Source: Gnetum montanum
Taxonomy: Eukaryota > Streptophyta > Gnetopsida > Gnetales > Gnetaceae
Assembly (NCBI GenBank): GCA_015680685.1
Contig: MNCI01009404.1
Coordinates: 534,423 to 569,914, forward strand
DNA: 35,492 bases
Reading direction: 5' to 3'
A program made the position numbers and the translations under genes. This document shows, in pieces, positions 22,337 to 31,849 of the stretch (positions are counted from its first letter, which is position 1; each line of letters begins with the position of its first letter). The notes below the pieces were generated by a model, which worked only from the letters and a program-made list of their open reading frames with translations, made no database searches and had not been told where the DNA came from.

Positions 22337-22586
22337 TGTTGGAGTCATGTGGTAATTGATATAGATTATTGGATCATGGGCTAGTTTTGGTTATGGATGG
22401 TTTCTTGATGCATATTTATGTAACGTTCTGAAACTTTCTTGTAATTGTAATATATAAAATATATAATGAAACTCTAGTGTGACCATGAAGGAGTGGCAAT
22501 CTTGCTGAATCACAAAAATTCTATGTGTTTTGTGTGTGCTTGTTTTTCTTGTTCTTATTTTTTTTCACTTGATTCATTTCCTAAAA
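22337..22586 (+). mobile_element. 5' LTR of element D
   Basis: Starts TGTTGGAGTCATGTGG and ends CCTAAAA, where the 3' LTR has TCTAACA. The primer-binding-like TTGGTATTAGCG follows at 22589-22600 and resembles the initiator tRNA-Met site with several changes. Confidence 0.93.
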
Positions 22587-22619
22587 AATTGGTATTAGCG
22601 TGAGGTTTGCTAAGGATCA

Positions 22620-23367
22620 ATGGTTGTGATGGTGACCAAGGATGGGAAAGTGAAGACTGACAAGTTTTATGGAACAAACTTAGGTTCTAGAAGATGCAAA
22701 TGGAAGATTATTTATACTAGAAGAAGTTGCACAAATCATTGTTAGAAAATAAGCCATATCATATGAGCAAAGAGGATTGGAAATTGTTAGATCACAAGGC
22801 TTTTGGGGTGATTCATTTGACATTATCACGAAATTTTGCATTCAATATTGTCAATGAAAAGACTACTTAGGGTTTGATGAAGGCCTTATCAGATATATAC
22901 AAGAAGCCATCCACCTCGAACAAGGTCTATTTGATGCACCAATTATTCAATTTGAGGATGTCTAAAGGTGAATTGGTTACATATCACATCAATAAGTTCA
23001 ATGTGATCAAGAGTCAGTTAAGTTCTATGGAAATTGACTTTGATGATAAGATCAAAGCATTGAACTTGTTATTATCATTGCCTAATAGCTAGCCTGAAAT
23101 GATGTTTGTAGTTAGTAGTTCATTAAGAGATCAAAAAATAAAGTTTTCTAGAGTTTGAGATTTGATTCTTAGTGAGGATATATGCAAAAGGGAGTCAGGT
23201 GAAACTTTGGATTCTACCTTGAGTAATGAAGGTAGAGGTGGAAGTCTTCAGCAAGGATAGATTTAGGGCCATGGAAAACAAAAGTCCAAGGGAAGAAGTT
23301 GATCCAAAGGTCACAAGAATGTTACTTGTTGAAATTGCGATCAAAAAGGTCACCTTAGAAAATAATG
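22620..23367 (+). pseudogene. gag: Element D gag (copia), broken
   Basis: The likely start is the ATG at 22620, with DKFYGTN soon after, the usual copia gag entry. A frame shift occurs near 22683. The best open block (22874-23092) contains YKKPSTSNKVYLMHQLFNLRM and KALNLLLSLPNS, the UBN2-type gag pattern. A zinc knuckle of form C-x2-C-x4-H-x4-C is encoded at 23326-23367, with two internal stops (TGA for Trp, TAA for Gln or similar) but all four metal ligands kept. It joins the protease at once, as in other copia elements with a gag-pol polyprotein. Confidence 0.9.
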
Positions 23368-23368
23368 C

Positions 23369-23746
23369 ATGGCACCAAAGAAAGAAAAGAAAAATCAACA
23401 TGATGATTCAATGAATGCAACTACTGAAGAAATTGTTAATGCCCTAGTTTATTATGTGGATGGTGGTATTGAATCTTGGATTCTTGATTTAGGTGCATCA
23501 TTTCACTCTACTTCTTCTAAAGAACTATTTAATAACTATATTGCTCAAAATTTTGGAAAGTTTTATCTTATAGATGATGAACCATTGAACATTATGGGGA
23601 AGGGTGATGTTTATATAAAGATTTCCCACAAGAAGCAACTAAAGTTACTAAATGTTAAACATGTTCCAAGTTTAAAGAAAAACCTTATTTTGATGGGTCA
23701 GATAGATGCTGAAGGGTATAGTACAATATTTAGAGGTGGATCCTAA
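23369..23746 (+). pseudogene. pro: Element D protease
   Basis: A 125-codon open block. The active-site region reads WILDLGASFHST (codons 23477-23512), where copia proteases have Asp-Ser-Gly or Asp-Thr-Gly. The Leu codon TTA at 23489-23491 is one C-to-T from TCA (Ser), so the enzyme is probably inactivated by a single transition. HVPSLKKNLI further on is typical of the copia protease C-terminus. A TAA ends the block at 23744-23746. Confidence 0.9.
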
Positions 23747-25086
23747 AAAATAATTAAAGGAAATCTGATCGTTGCTAGGGGAAATAAGGTGGGAACTTTG
23801 TACACCACTTCAAAAATAAAAGATACAATGTTAGTGGTTGATTTAGAATCAATGTTAATGTTGTGGCATCGAAGGTTGGGTCAAATGAGTGAAAAGGAAA
23901 TGAAGTTGTTGGCCTCGTAGGGGAGATTACCAAACTTGAAGTCTATTGATTTTGGTTTATGTGAAGGATGTATTTATGGGAAGCAGAAAAGAGTCAATTT
24001 CTCAAAAGCTAGAAGAACATCAAAGACCAAGAAGTTGAAATTGGTACATACATATGTATGGAGACTAACCCCAATGAGTTCCCTTGGTGGCTAGTGCTAT
24101 TATGTCACATTCATTAATGATTCCACTAGAAAGGTATGGGTTTATTTTCTTAAAAATAAATGTAATGTGTTTTTTACATTTAAAAGGTGGAAGGCAAAAT
24201 TGGACAACCAAACTAGTTTAAAAGTCAAGTGTTTGAGGTTCAATAATGGAGGGGAGTATGATAGTCTATAGTTGAAGGCTTTCTATTTTTAGAATGGAAT
24301 TAGAATGATTAAGAAAATTCTTGAAACACTAGAGAAGAATGGTATTTCTAAGAGAATGAACAGGACCTTGAATGAGAGAGCTAGTTGCATGAGGATATCT
24401 TCTAGACTACCAAAGATGTTTTGGGCAAATGCAATCAACACAGTAGCCTATATCATAAATTAAGAACCTTCAATTCCACAGGACTTTAAGATACCTAAGG
24501 AGAAATGGTCAAGAAAGGCAGTAAAATTAACACATTTAAAAATTCTTGGTTGTGTATCATATGTGCACTTAGGTCCTGATCTCTGAGATAAACTTGATTC
24601 TAAAGCCAAGAAATGTTATTTTATTAGCTATGGTTTTGATGGTTTTGGTTATCATTTTTGGGATGATCAAAATAGAAAAATCATAAGACACAGGGATGTC
24701 ACTTTTAATAAACATGTGGTGTACACGGATAAGTTTGGATCAAAATCCAATAGTGTAGGAAAGTAAGAAAAGGAAAGCGAGAAGGTTGAATTGGAAGACA
24801 TATTTGAGAGGGATGTAGTTAAAAGGACTCAAGAAAATCTTGGAAACATGATAGTTGAAGATGAAGGTAAAGTTTAGTAAAAAAATAGTTACACTAGAGC
24901 CTCAATTGAGCAAGTTTGTTAGAACACCAAAGCCCAGAGATCAATACTATCCCTCATTACATTATTTACTTTTGATTGATGTTTTGATGAAGCAATGCAA
25001 GCTACATATTGTGCTAAGTGGAAATTGGCTGTGAGAGATGTGATGAAGTCACTCTAGAAGAATATGACATGGACACTAACTAAGTT
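23747..25086 (+). pseudogene. int: Element D integrase (copia), broken
   Basis: The pre-integrase text LWHRRLGQMSEKEM lies near 23862, followed by the C-x2-C of the zinc-binding region (CEGCIYGKQ). The core has the first Asp in FINDSTRKVWVY near 24112. The second Asp should lie in DNGGEY but reads NNGGEY (codon AAT at 24242-24244), one G-to-A from GAT. The Glu region is weak (GISKRMNRTLNER near 24340). The linker to RT, with the GCVSYVHL and VTFNKHVVY segments, runs to about 25086. There are several TAG/TAA stops but few frame shifts. Confidence 0.88.
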
Positions 25087-25880
25087 TCCAGAAGGAAAGA
25101 ATGCATTGTAGAATAAGTGGGGGTACATGGTCAAGGAAGAACATGATAAAAATAATAGATACAAGGCAAGGTTAGCAGTTAAGGATTTCCAACAGAAAAG
25201 AGGAATTGACTACACAAATATTTTCTCTCCTGTAGTAAAGTTGACTACCATTAGATTACTGATGTGCATTATGGCTACTAATGATTTACATTTAGAGAAG
25301 TTAGATGTCAAAACTACTTTCCTACATGATGACCTTGATGAGGATATTTACATGGTTCAACCAAAACGTTTTCATGTTGCTAGTAGAAAAAATCTTATGC
25401 GTAAGTTGAAGAAGAGCTTGTATGGATTGAAACATGCTCCTAGGCAATGGTACAAGAAATTTGATCAGTTCATGTTTAATGCTTGTTTTACAAGATGTGA
25501 GATGGATCATTATGTACACAAGGAGGTTTGATTATTGCTACATTATTTTTCCCTTGTATGTTAATGACAAGCTTGTTGTAGGGTCTAATTTATAGGAGAT
25601 AGATAAATTGAAGCATCAATTAGCAAAGGAATTTGAGATGAAAGACTTGGGACCAACCAAGTAGATACTTGGGATGAGAATTAGTAAAACCAAATCCCAC
25701 GGGATTCCTAAGTTGTCTCAAGAAAAGTATACAGAGAAAGTACTTAGCAGGTTCAACATTCATGATGCAAAGACTAGATGCACTCCATTGGGAAGTCACT
25801 TCATTCTAAGTAAGAATCAGTCATCAAGAATAGAAGAAAACATGAGCATATGTCTAGAATACCATATGCTTCAACAGTTG
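25087..25880 (+). pseudogene. pol: Element D reverse transcriptase (copia)
   Basis: The longest open block (25127-25531) begins VKEEHDKNNRYKARLAVKDF and contains IFSPVVKLTTIRLL, LDVKTTFLH and KKSLYGLKHAPRQWYKKF, all standard copia RT segments. The catalytic box should be YVDD but reads YVND (25557-25568), again a G-to-A change. A frame change lies just before it. The end of the domain is LGMRISKTKSHGIPKLSQEKY (from about 25671) through MSRIPYASTVG near 25850-25880, where the 24-bp array begins. Confidence 0.92.
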
Positions 25881-25896
25881 GATGAATGTTACAGAA

Positions 25897-26136
25897 GTTG
25901 AAGGGTTAGCCATTACAAAAGTTGAAGGGTCAACCATTATAAAAGTTGAAGTATCAATTGTTACAAAAGTTAAAGGGTCAACCATCACAAAAGATGAAAG
26001 GTCAACTATTACAAAAGTTGAAGGGTTGGTCGTTATAGAAGTTGAAGGGTCAACCATTACAGAAGTTGAAAGGTTGATTGTTATAGAAGTTGAAGGGTCG
26101 GCCATTATAGAATTTGAAGGGTCAACCATTACAGAA
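25897..26136 (+). repeat. 24-bp tandem array, ten copies, inside the copia RNase H region
   Basis: Ten contiguous 24-bp units begin at 25897, 25921, 25945 and so on to 26113, with consensus near GTTGAAGGGTCAACCATTAC plus AGAA, and partial units on both sides. In the open plus frame each unit encodes eight residues close to VEGSTITK. All units keep exact length although many have base changes. The array replaces the central part of RNase H: sequence before it is the end of the RT connection (about 25880), and sequence after it re-enters near the C-terminal third of RNase H (from about 26145). Confidence 0.97.
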
Positions 26137-26365
26137 GTTGAATGGTCTTCTAAGAGAGTTGGGTAAGACACAAAATAGCAAAGAACTTAGAGTGTCATAC
26201 ATCTAGCTAGAGATCTAGTTTTTCATTCTAGATCTAAACACATTTAGTTGAGGTATCATCATATCCATGGGTTGATAGATTATGGGACATTACTATTGAG
26301 GAAGATTCCTAAGTCAAAGAACCTTGCAGAAATGTTGACCAAGGTGGTCACCACTACTAAGCGAG
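26137..26365 (+). pseudogene. Element D RNase H, C-terminal part only
   Basis: Text SVIHLARDLVFHSRSKHI (about 26191-26244) followed by RYHHI, GTLLLRKIPKSKN and MLTKVVTTTK is the usual end of copia RNase H. The N-terminal and central parts with most of the catalytic acidic residues are missing and the 24-bp array stands in their place. One TAG interrupts the reading. Confidence 0.88.
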
Positions 26366-26483
26366 GCTTTACATGACCTTAGTAGAACTCTATGGTTAGT
26401 GATGAGGAGGCACTGCACTAGGAGTTGATGGTGTACATGGGAGAAGCAAGGTTGCAAGAGTTTTTTTTCTTAGATCAATCTCC

Positions 26484-26494
26484 AAGTGGGGGAT
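26484..26494 (+). other. Polypurine tract of element D
   Basis: AAGTGGGGGAT precedes the 3' LTR directly. Confidence 0.8.
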
Positions 26495-26743
26495 TGTTGG
26501 AGTCATGTGGCGACTAATCTGGGTTATTAGGTCATGGGCCAGTTTTGGTTACAAACGGTTTCTTGATGCATATTTATGTAACGTTCTGAAACTCTCTTGT
26601 AACTATAATTTGAAAAATATATAATGAAACTCTAGTGTGGCCATGAAGGAGTGGTGATCTTGCTAAACCATGAAAATTCTATATGTTTTGTATGTGCTTC
26701 TTTTTCTTGTTCTTTTTTTTTTCACTTGATTCATTTTCTAACA
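26495..26743 (+). mobile_element. 3' LTR of element D
   Basis: Starts TGTTGGAGTCATGTGG and ends TTCTAACA; homologous to 22337-22586 along its full length. Confidence 0.93.
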
Positions 26744-27490
26744 ACCATCACCAATTGTTCATCATCTACGGTGGCTTGGTTTGTACAACAAATGTTGTAA
26801 ATAGGATTAGTGTGCCATGGATACTAATTTTAGATAATGGAACATATTTTACTAGTGCCACTTTTTGAAAACTCATGCAACACTTGGGGGTTGAACATAA
26901 ACTAATAACTCAAGATGACCCCCAAGTCAATAGTTAAGTTGAGGTCACCAATAGGGACATTACCAAAATACTAACATGCATTATTAGTAAATATAGGAAG
27001 GATTGGAGCCACAAACTCAAAAATTCCTTTTGGGATTATCATTCAATATGGAAACTTCCTATTGGGTACTCTTCCTATGAGCTAGTGTATAGAAAATTGT
27101 CAACACTTTCCATCTAAGCTAAACTCCATACACTTTCAACAACCTGTGACCTTGCCTTGGACCTGAGTTGAGCCCAAAAGAAAGATTAATGAATCTCAAC
27201 ATGTTAGAATAGAATATATTGGTGGCCATGTCATCGAATGAATTACATGAAGAAAATAATAAACAATGCCATAACCTCAAGAGTAGAAAGGTAAAGTTTT
27301 AATCAGGAAATAAGGTGCTCTACTGTAACCCCATGCATGTGCCTCAACGAACAAAATTTCAAATGTTATGGGAGGACCCTCACATTATATATGAAACCTT
27401 TCCATTTGGGGCCATGATGATCTACCACCTTGATAACCCAAGTAAAAGATTATTGAACCAACAACTCAAGCCTTTCCTTGAACTGTAAGC
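26744..27490 (+). pseudogene. int: Element A integrase, C-terminal part
   Basis: Resumes the catalytic core after element D. The equivalent of CTSSTSARFVQQ in B is at 26757-26792. The second Asp lies in LILDNGTYFTSATF (26826-26868) and is kept. The Glu region is recognisable as SQVEVTNRDITKI after a stop (about 26930-26970). The WDYHSIWKLPIGYSSYELVY segment and a C-terminal portion with WEDPHIIYETFPFG (about 27370-27410) follow, ending near KPFLEL at 27470-27485. Several stops are present. It is collinear with B integrase 13130-12395. Confidence 0.86.
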
Positions 27491-28780
27491 AATCAATGGA
27501 AATAATGCCTCAACCGATGGCCAAGCATGCTTGATCTTTTGGATCTTTCCCTTCCAACTTCGTCATGGGGAAGATGGCCATCCATGCTAAGATTCTATGA
27601 AGTGGCTCCTCGATTTTTAACATTTTTTTTATTTTACACCATTTTTAATATATTTTTCATTTTCTTGAGTATTTTACAATTTTTCCTTATTTGAAATTTC
27701 CTTGCTTGTTTTCCTTTTTCTTTATTACCATCAGGATTTTGGTCACAACTATAGCTACTGATTGATGGTGGTTTGTAACTTTATTCTTTACTTGATTGCA
27801 GATGATTGGATTTCATCTTAGAATGTTGATGTTAATTAATGCAAAATTGATTATTTTCATGATATTAGGTAATGAGCTCACATCATACACCATTTGACAC
27901 AACTCTATCATGTTTCTTTGTTTTGGAAATATGAGGTTTCTTGTTAATAAATACTTATAATGAGTTGATGACCTTGGTACCTTTCTAACTTGAGACAAAT
28001 TAAGTAAATGAACTATGGTATGGCTCTAAGGGAATTTGTTACTTTTTGTACTTGCCTACCATTTGGGGTTGCATGAGTATTTTCATGGAATTCTCATCAT
28101 TCCTCTATTGACCAATAAATAGGAAGCAATGTCTTTGCATTATGCAGTTCCCATTGAAAAGAGAGAGAGAGAAAAAAAAATAATGGGAATTCAAAGCACA
28201 TTTCTTAGACACAATAATAGGCTACAAGCACTAGTTATGAGGCTAGAAAGACATGTTACCCATGCTTGAAGGTACCCCTCTAACTAATGCCTTTTCGCTT
28301 CTTGCTTATTTTTTCTTCTTTATTTGGAATGGTGAGGGATCTATGGTACCTTGAAGGATGGAAAGGTCTAATGTGTCAATGTGAAGTCATTGGAAGTGGA
28401 TGGTCTTAATTCTGACTAAGAACGAAAACTATCATGTCATATTAATTACATCTTCCACAAGGGACTTCATGTTACCAAATTAGAACTCTATTCCATATCC
28501 TCTCTCTCACCCACCTCTTCTTTCCATGTACCATCTCACTACCTCTTCTCATGATTATATCAATGGATTTATTTTATGAAAATATTAATTCTCTGATGGT
28601 TTCTTTGGTTATTTGTTTTAACAATTTGCAACCATTAATCATCCATAGGGTCCATGGACTCCTTAGTTTGAGGACATGAAAGGGAATTAAGGGCATAAGC
28701 CTGCTATGGGGAGGACCCACTTCCATACTCCCTTGTTGGGATGGTTAAGTTCCTTATTCCTTAGCCATTTTGTATTCAAA
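27491..28780 (+). other. 3' internal region of A, part shared with B and C
   Basis: No protein domain was recognised. Segments match the reverse complement of B, for example around 28180-28290 (GGGAATTCAAAGCACA and following) against B 11540-11680, and 28650-28760 against B 11100-11200. A GA tract lies at 28161-28182. Similarity to B stops near 28780. Confidence 0.7.
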
Positions 28781-29006
28781 ACCTATGTTTTCCACTATAA
28801 TGCATCTAGCTTTTGCATTCCTTGGCACTTAAATCTCTTACTAAATCTTCCTTCAAAAAGTATTCCTAGCACTCTTCAAGCATTCATCCTTATTCTAGGC
28901 TTTTCTAGCTTCCTTGAGACTCCAATTTCATGAAAAAAACTCCTTTTCCTTAGTTTTTTAATATGCAAATTTTCATTTTTCGCTATGTCGACACATCCTC
29001 GTTTAT
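28781..29006 (+). other. Start of the A-specific 3' module, no gene seen
   Basis: Unlike B and C. A CT- and T-rich stretch with no recognised frame leads into the U3-like array at 29007. Confidence 0.5.
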
Positions 29007-29069
29007 GCAGATCGATGCATTCCCATCAATGCACCCCAATCAATGCATGGAAAAAATAGTATAAATATG
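29007..29069 (+). promoter_or_regulatory. U3-like palindrome array plus TATA box upstream of the extra frame
   Basis: ATCGATGCAT, CCATCAATGCA and ATCAATGCATGG (29011-29050) match the repeats in the U3 of A (for example CCATCAATGCATGG at about 5969). AGTATAAATATG (29058-29069) follows at a distance similar to that in the LTR. It lies about 110 bp upstream of the ATG at 29180. This suggests a second copy of the element's own promoter module driving the extra frame. The match is short and judged by eye. Confidence 0.5.
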
Positions 29070-29179
29070 CAATGGGTGTTAGAAAATTTTTGACATTTTC
29101 TTCAACAAGCAAAGGAAGTTTTTGCCATTCTTCCAACAAACTCCCTTAGAAGAAAAAGATTCAACTGGCCAAGGCAAAA

Positions 29180-29923
29180 ATGAATGAGGTTCTCCAGTAA
29201 TCCCAGTAAAGAGGTAATGTGTGGCCTCCAATATTTGATGGATTGAATGCCTACAACAAAGTGAAGATCCACCTTAAGGAGTTGTAGATTGAGGAGATGA
29301 CAGAATAAATGGAGTTAGCCAACCTCTGTTATGCAAACTTGGTAATGCTAATAGTAGGAATAGTAGGAAGGCCATAGTAAGAATTAGAGAAACAAGTGAC
29401 CAGTTCATACCTCCTTTATGATGCTAACTTCAAGCATTGTAAGGACACAAAGTAGAAGCTAAAAAGATCTAATGTAGATATTGAAGTTCTTAGGAGCTAG
29501 TTTACAAACTAGTAATCAGTTGCTAAGAAGCTGGCCAAAAGGATGAACAACTACCAAGAACTGCAAATCCTTGTCAAGATGTTCAATGTGGAATGGAAAT
29601 AATTCATAGGTTAGTTTGTCAACATTAAGGAAATGTTTCTAGAAATTCCTTGTCCATGGGATGTCCTTGTATTAACCCACATTGGTAATGTCACATGGAC
29701 TATTTACTATGCATGGAGTAAGAAGAAGAAGATGAAGGTATTGTTGGATGTCTTTCACCTTCCACCAAGACTAGCAGCTACAACAGGATAGTTGTAATCA
29801 TTGCCAAGTACACTAGAGGTTGGAGAAGGTACTTTGGCATCCTAGGAGCCTCCACCTCCTGGCACTATTTGATCCTCTCTTTATCTTCAACCATTAGAGG
29901 ATTCTAGCTATCCAATTTTGTAA
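29180..29923 (+). pseudogene. Extra 247-codon frame of element A, product unknown
   Basis: I do not recognise this protein. A single frame runs from the ATG at 29180 to the TAA at 29921 with no frameshift. It holds 16 internal stops (8 TAG, 7 TAA, 1 TGA), each one C-to-T away from CAG, CAA or CGA. Ignoring these, the product has an N-terminal segment containing WPPIFDGLNAYNKVKIHLKE, a charged, probably coiled-coil middle (codons about 85-130, with KLKRSNVDIEVLRS and KKLAKRMNNYQELQ), a hydrophobic/Trp segment (codons about 158-180), a KKKKMK patch and a Pro-rich tail. The FDGLN words faintly recall copia gag entries, but the rest does not follow. It sits between integrase and the polypurine tract in sense orientation, where plant gypsy elements sometimes carry extra genes, and B and C lack it. 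It could be a captured host gene. Confidence 0.6.
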
Positions 29924-30083
29924 GGGTTTTCAATTTTGTTCTCCTAAATACCCATGTTTGTAATTATTGTAATTTCATACAATTGAGCACTTAGAGTCAG
30001 TCAATTAGTGATTTCATACCTTTCCAATTTTGTAAGAAGCTTGATCCTACTTTTCTTTACTCAGGGATGAGTTTTCAATTAGT

Positions 30084-30093
30084 TGCGGGGGTA
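30084..30093 (+). other. Polypurine tract of element A
   Basis: TGCGGGGGTA directly precedes the 3' LTR start TGATGAATCC. Confidence 0.88.
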
Positions 30094-30932
30094 TGATGAA
30101 TCCTACAAAGGGTTGCATTGATGGGCATGCATCAATGCATGGGTCGATGAGTTGATACATATGTGTCGATGCAGTGTTTGTATCTACCTATATAAATGTG
30201 CATACCCATCACATTTATGACACCATTGAGTCAATAGAGTAGCTAAGTTCTTGTAGTTTGTTCCCATAAAAGTTAGAATATTTTCTAAGTGCTTGTAGTA
30301 GGACTTCAAGGACTGTACAGATCCTTATTCAAGCATCAATGTACCTCAACACTTTGATGTGCTAGCAATAAAGATGAGATTCTTAAAACTTCTTACAGCA
30401 CTCAAAATAGATTAATGTTTATCTTATTATTTACGCACTTTACATTTATGTTCTTAGTTAATTAATATGCTTGATTAATACACATAAGTATGAACACCTT
30501 GAACATACCATTAACGCTTGGTAATCCCAACAATGTTATCGCTTAGTTCATCCAATAGCCTAACACTTGATAGACAAGTAGGGTCTTAATGAGTTCAAGA
30601 TGTGCATGATAGGTGGGCATGAATACTTATGTTAGGAAGTAGATTAAGGTGTCAGATAGTTACTTAGATTAATTCACAATTACTTACTTCATCTTACACT
30701 TAGATTAATTAAAATAAAATATAAAATCGATACAAATCATGTTCCTTGGCTTACACTTAACCATACACTTGTGCTAACACAAGTGAAGCCAAGAAGACAA
30801 CGATCATGTCCTTAGGTCACTACCTTAGCTATTGTGCATTTAGAAAGCTAAGGTCCATGGAATTCGACCAAATCACTAGTACAATGCTTGTGATTTGTAT
30901 TGTTGGGCATAGGAACTACTTGCCACTCATCA
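30094..30932 (+). mobile_element. 3' LTR of element A
   Basis: Runs from TGATGAATCC to CCACTCATCA, with TATATAAAT at 30189-30197. Its palindromic block contains GCATGCATCAATGCATGG. It is collinear with 5920-6760, with scattered transitions and a few indels. Confidence 0.95.
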
Positions 30933-30986
30933 AAGGACAAGGAACTTTAAACTTTGGAGAAATGAGAGTCTTCAAATAAAGGTAAT
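30933..30986 (+). pseudogene. Short scrap of element O between A and S
   Basis: 54 bp between the end of A and the solo LTR S. By position it should be the gag-protease linker of element O. It contains two in-frame stops and no recognisable motif. Confidence 0.5.
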
Positions 30987-31844
30987 TGATGAAGCATCTT
31001 CGATATTGGATACCTAATATCTCGAATACTTGATATCAAGAGCCTAGATGCAATGTCAGATATTTGATATCACAGGATGTGTTCTAGGTTATAAATTTAG
31101 TGCTTGAGCACATGATTTGGGCATAAGTTTTTTAGTAGAGTAGCTGAACTCTTGTAGTTTTATTCTATAATCTTAGAGAATAGTCAGTGAGTACCTGTAG
31201 TGTGGATTTAAGTTAGTTGTATAGAGACTTATTGAGTGGCAATGTACCTGGACACATTTTGTGAATGACAATAAGATCAAGATTAATTCTTATTCATTAC
31301 AACACTTTGACTTAGATTAGATTTACTTTCCATTCAATTTACTTTTCATGTACTTAGTTAATATTTACATTTTCATGCATGTTAATGAATTAGTGGAATG
31401 AGTGTGACTAGTTTCAAGCATAAACACGTATTTGCTTGGTAATTGCAACAACATTATAGCTTGATTCACCTAGTAGCATAACACTTGGTAATCCCAGTAG
31501 TGGATACATGGGTTCAAGATGTGCATGGAAAGCTGGGAATAGACACTCATCCCTTGTAGGCTAGTTTAGACTTTACTTTCCATTGTTAATTAGTTTAATT
31601 AATTAATTTCTTTGTTATCATTAGGAGTAGCTTAGGGCCAAATAACATCAACTATCATATGCCTCTCTTTGGACTAAATCATATGTGACAAAGCTACCAC
31701 TAGTCCAAGTGGGAAGATGATGAACTATGATCAAGGCATAACGATCTAGATGCACAACTAGTCCCATCCACAGAATTCAACCGGATCATGCATGAATGCT
31801 TGTGATTTATATGGTTGGGCATAGGGGTACCTCATCATTCATTA
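30987..31844 (+). mobile_element. Solo LTR S with GTAAT target duplication
   Basis: An 858-bp LTR related to those of A, B and C begins TGATGAAGCATC. It ends CATCATTCATTA, aligning base for base with the family end GCCACTCATCA with four transitions. The flanks are identical GTAAT at 30982-30986 and 31845-31849. No primer site, coding region or polypurine tract adjoins it, so it is a solo LTR left by recombination between the two LTRs of an element. Its U3 holds decayed GATATC palindromes (30999-31080) and TATAAAT at 31090-31096. Confidence 0.93.
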
Positions 31845-31849
31845 GTAAT

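Larger units (their letters stand above)
22337..26743 (+). mobile_element. Element D: full-length Ty1/copia retrotransposon
   Basis: Two direct LTRs of about 250 bp (22337-22586 and 26495-26743) enclose gag, protease, integrase, RT and RNase H in that order, which is diagnostic of copia. The primer site follows the 5' LTR, and the tract AAGTGGGGGAT (26484-26494) precedes the 3' LTR. The two LTRs differ by roughly one base in ten by eye, so the insertion is old. It lies in the integrase of A. The RT and PR text is reminiscent of the Tork/Tnt1 group, but this is a judgement by eye. Confidence 0.95.
5920..30932 (+). mobile_element. Element A: full-length gypsy retrotransposon hosting elements B and D
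   Basis: A pair of direct LTRs (5920-6760 and 30094-30932), a tRNA-Asp primer site, gag, protease, RT, RNase H and integrase, an extra 3' frame and a polypurine tract occur in the expected plus-strand order. Removing B (9323-19423) and D (22337-26743), each with its target duplication, leaves an element of about 10.5 kb. Flanks are ATGGG (5915-5919) and AAGGA (30933-30937), a poor match for a 5-bp target duplication and probably decayed. Both flanks belong to element O. The gag and pol text is close to that of B, so A and B are one family. Confidence 0.9.

Noticed and set aside
25897-26136. CRISPR-like regular repeat array
   Set aside because: The units are contiguous with no spacers and lie in a plant retrotransposon.
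25854-26171. Minus-strand 105-codon frame with Ser-Thr-Pro repeats
   Set aside because: It is the reverse strand of the 24-bp array inside element D, with no independent support.
28706-28933. 75-codon plus frame in the A 3' region
   Set aside because: It spans the point where A stops resembling B, has no family signature, and is rich in Ser, Leu and Phe as expected of T-rich DNA.
29180-29923. Calling the extra frame of A an envelope-like gene
   Set aside because: No signal peptide, fusion segment or transmembrane anchor was recognised. The middle looks coiled-coil and the tail Pro-rich, so the product is left unnamed.
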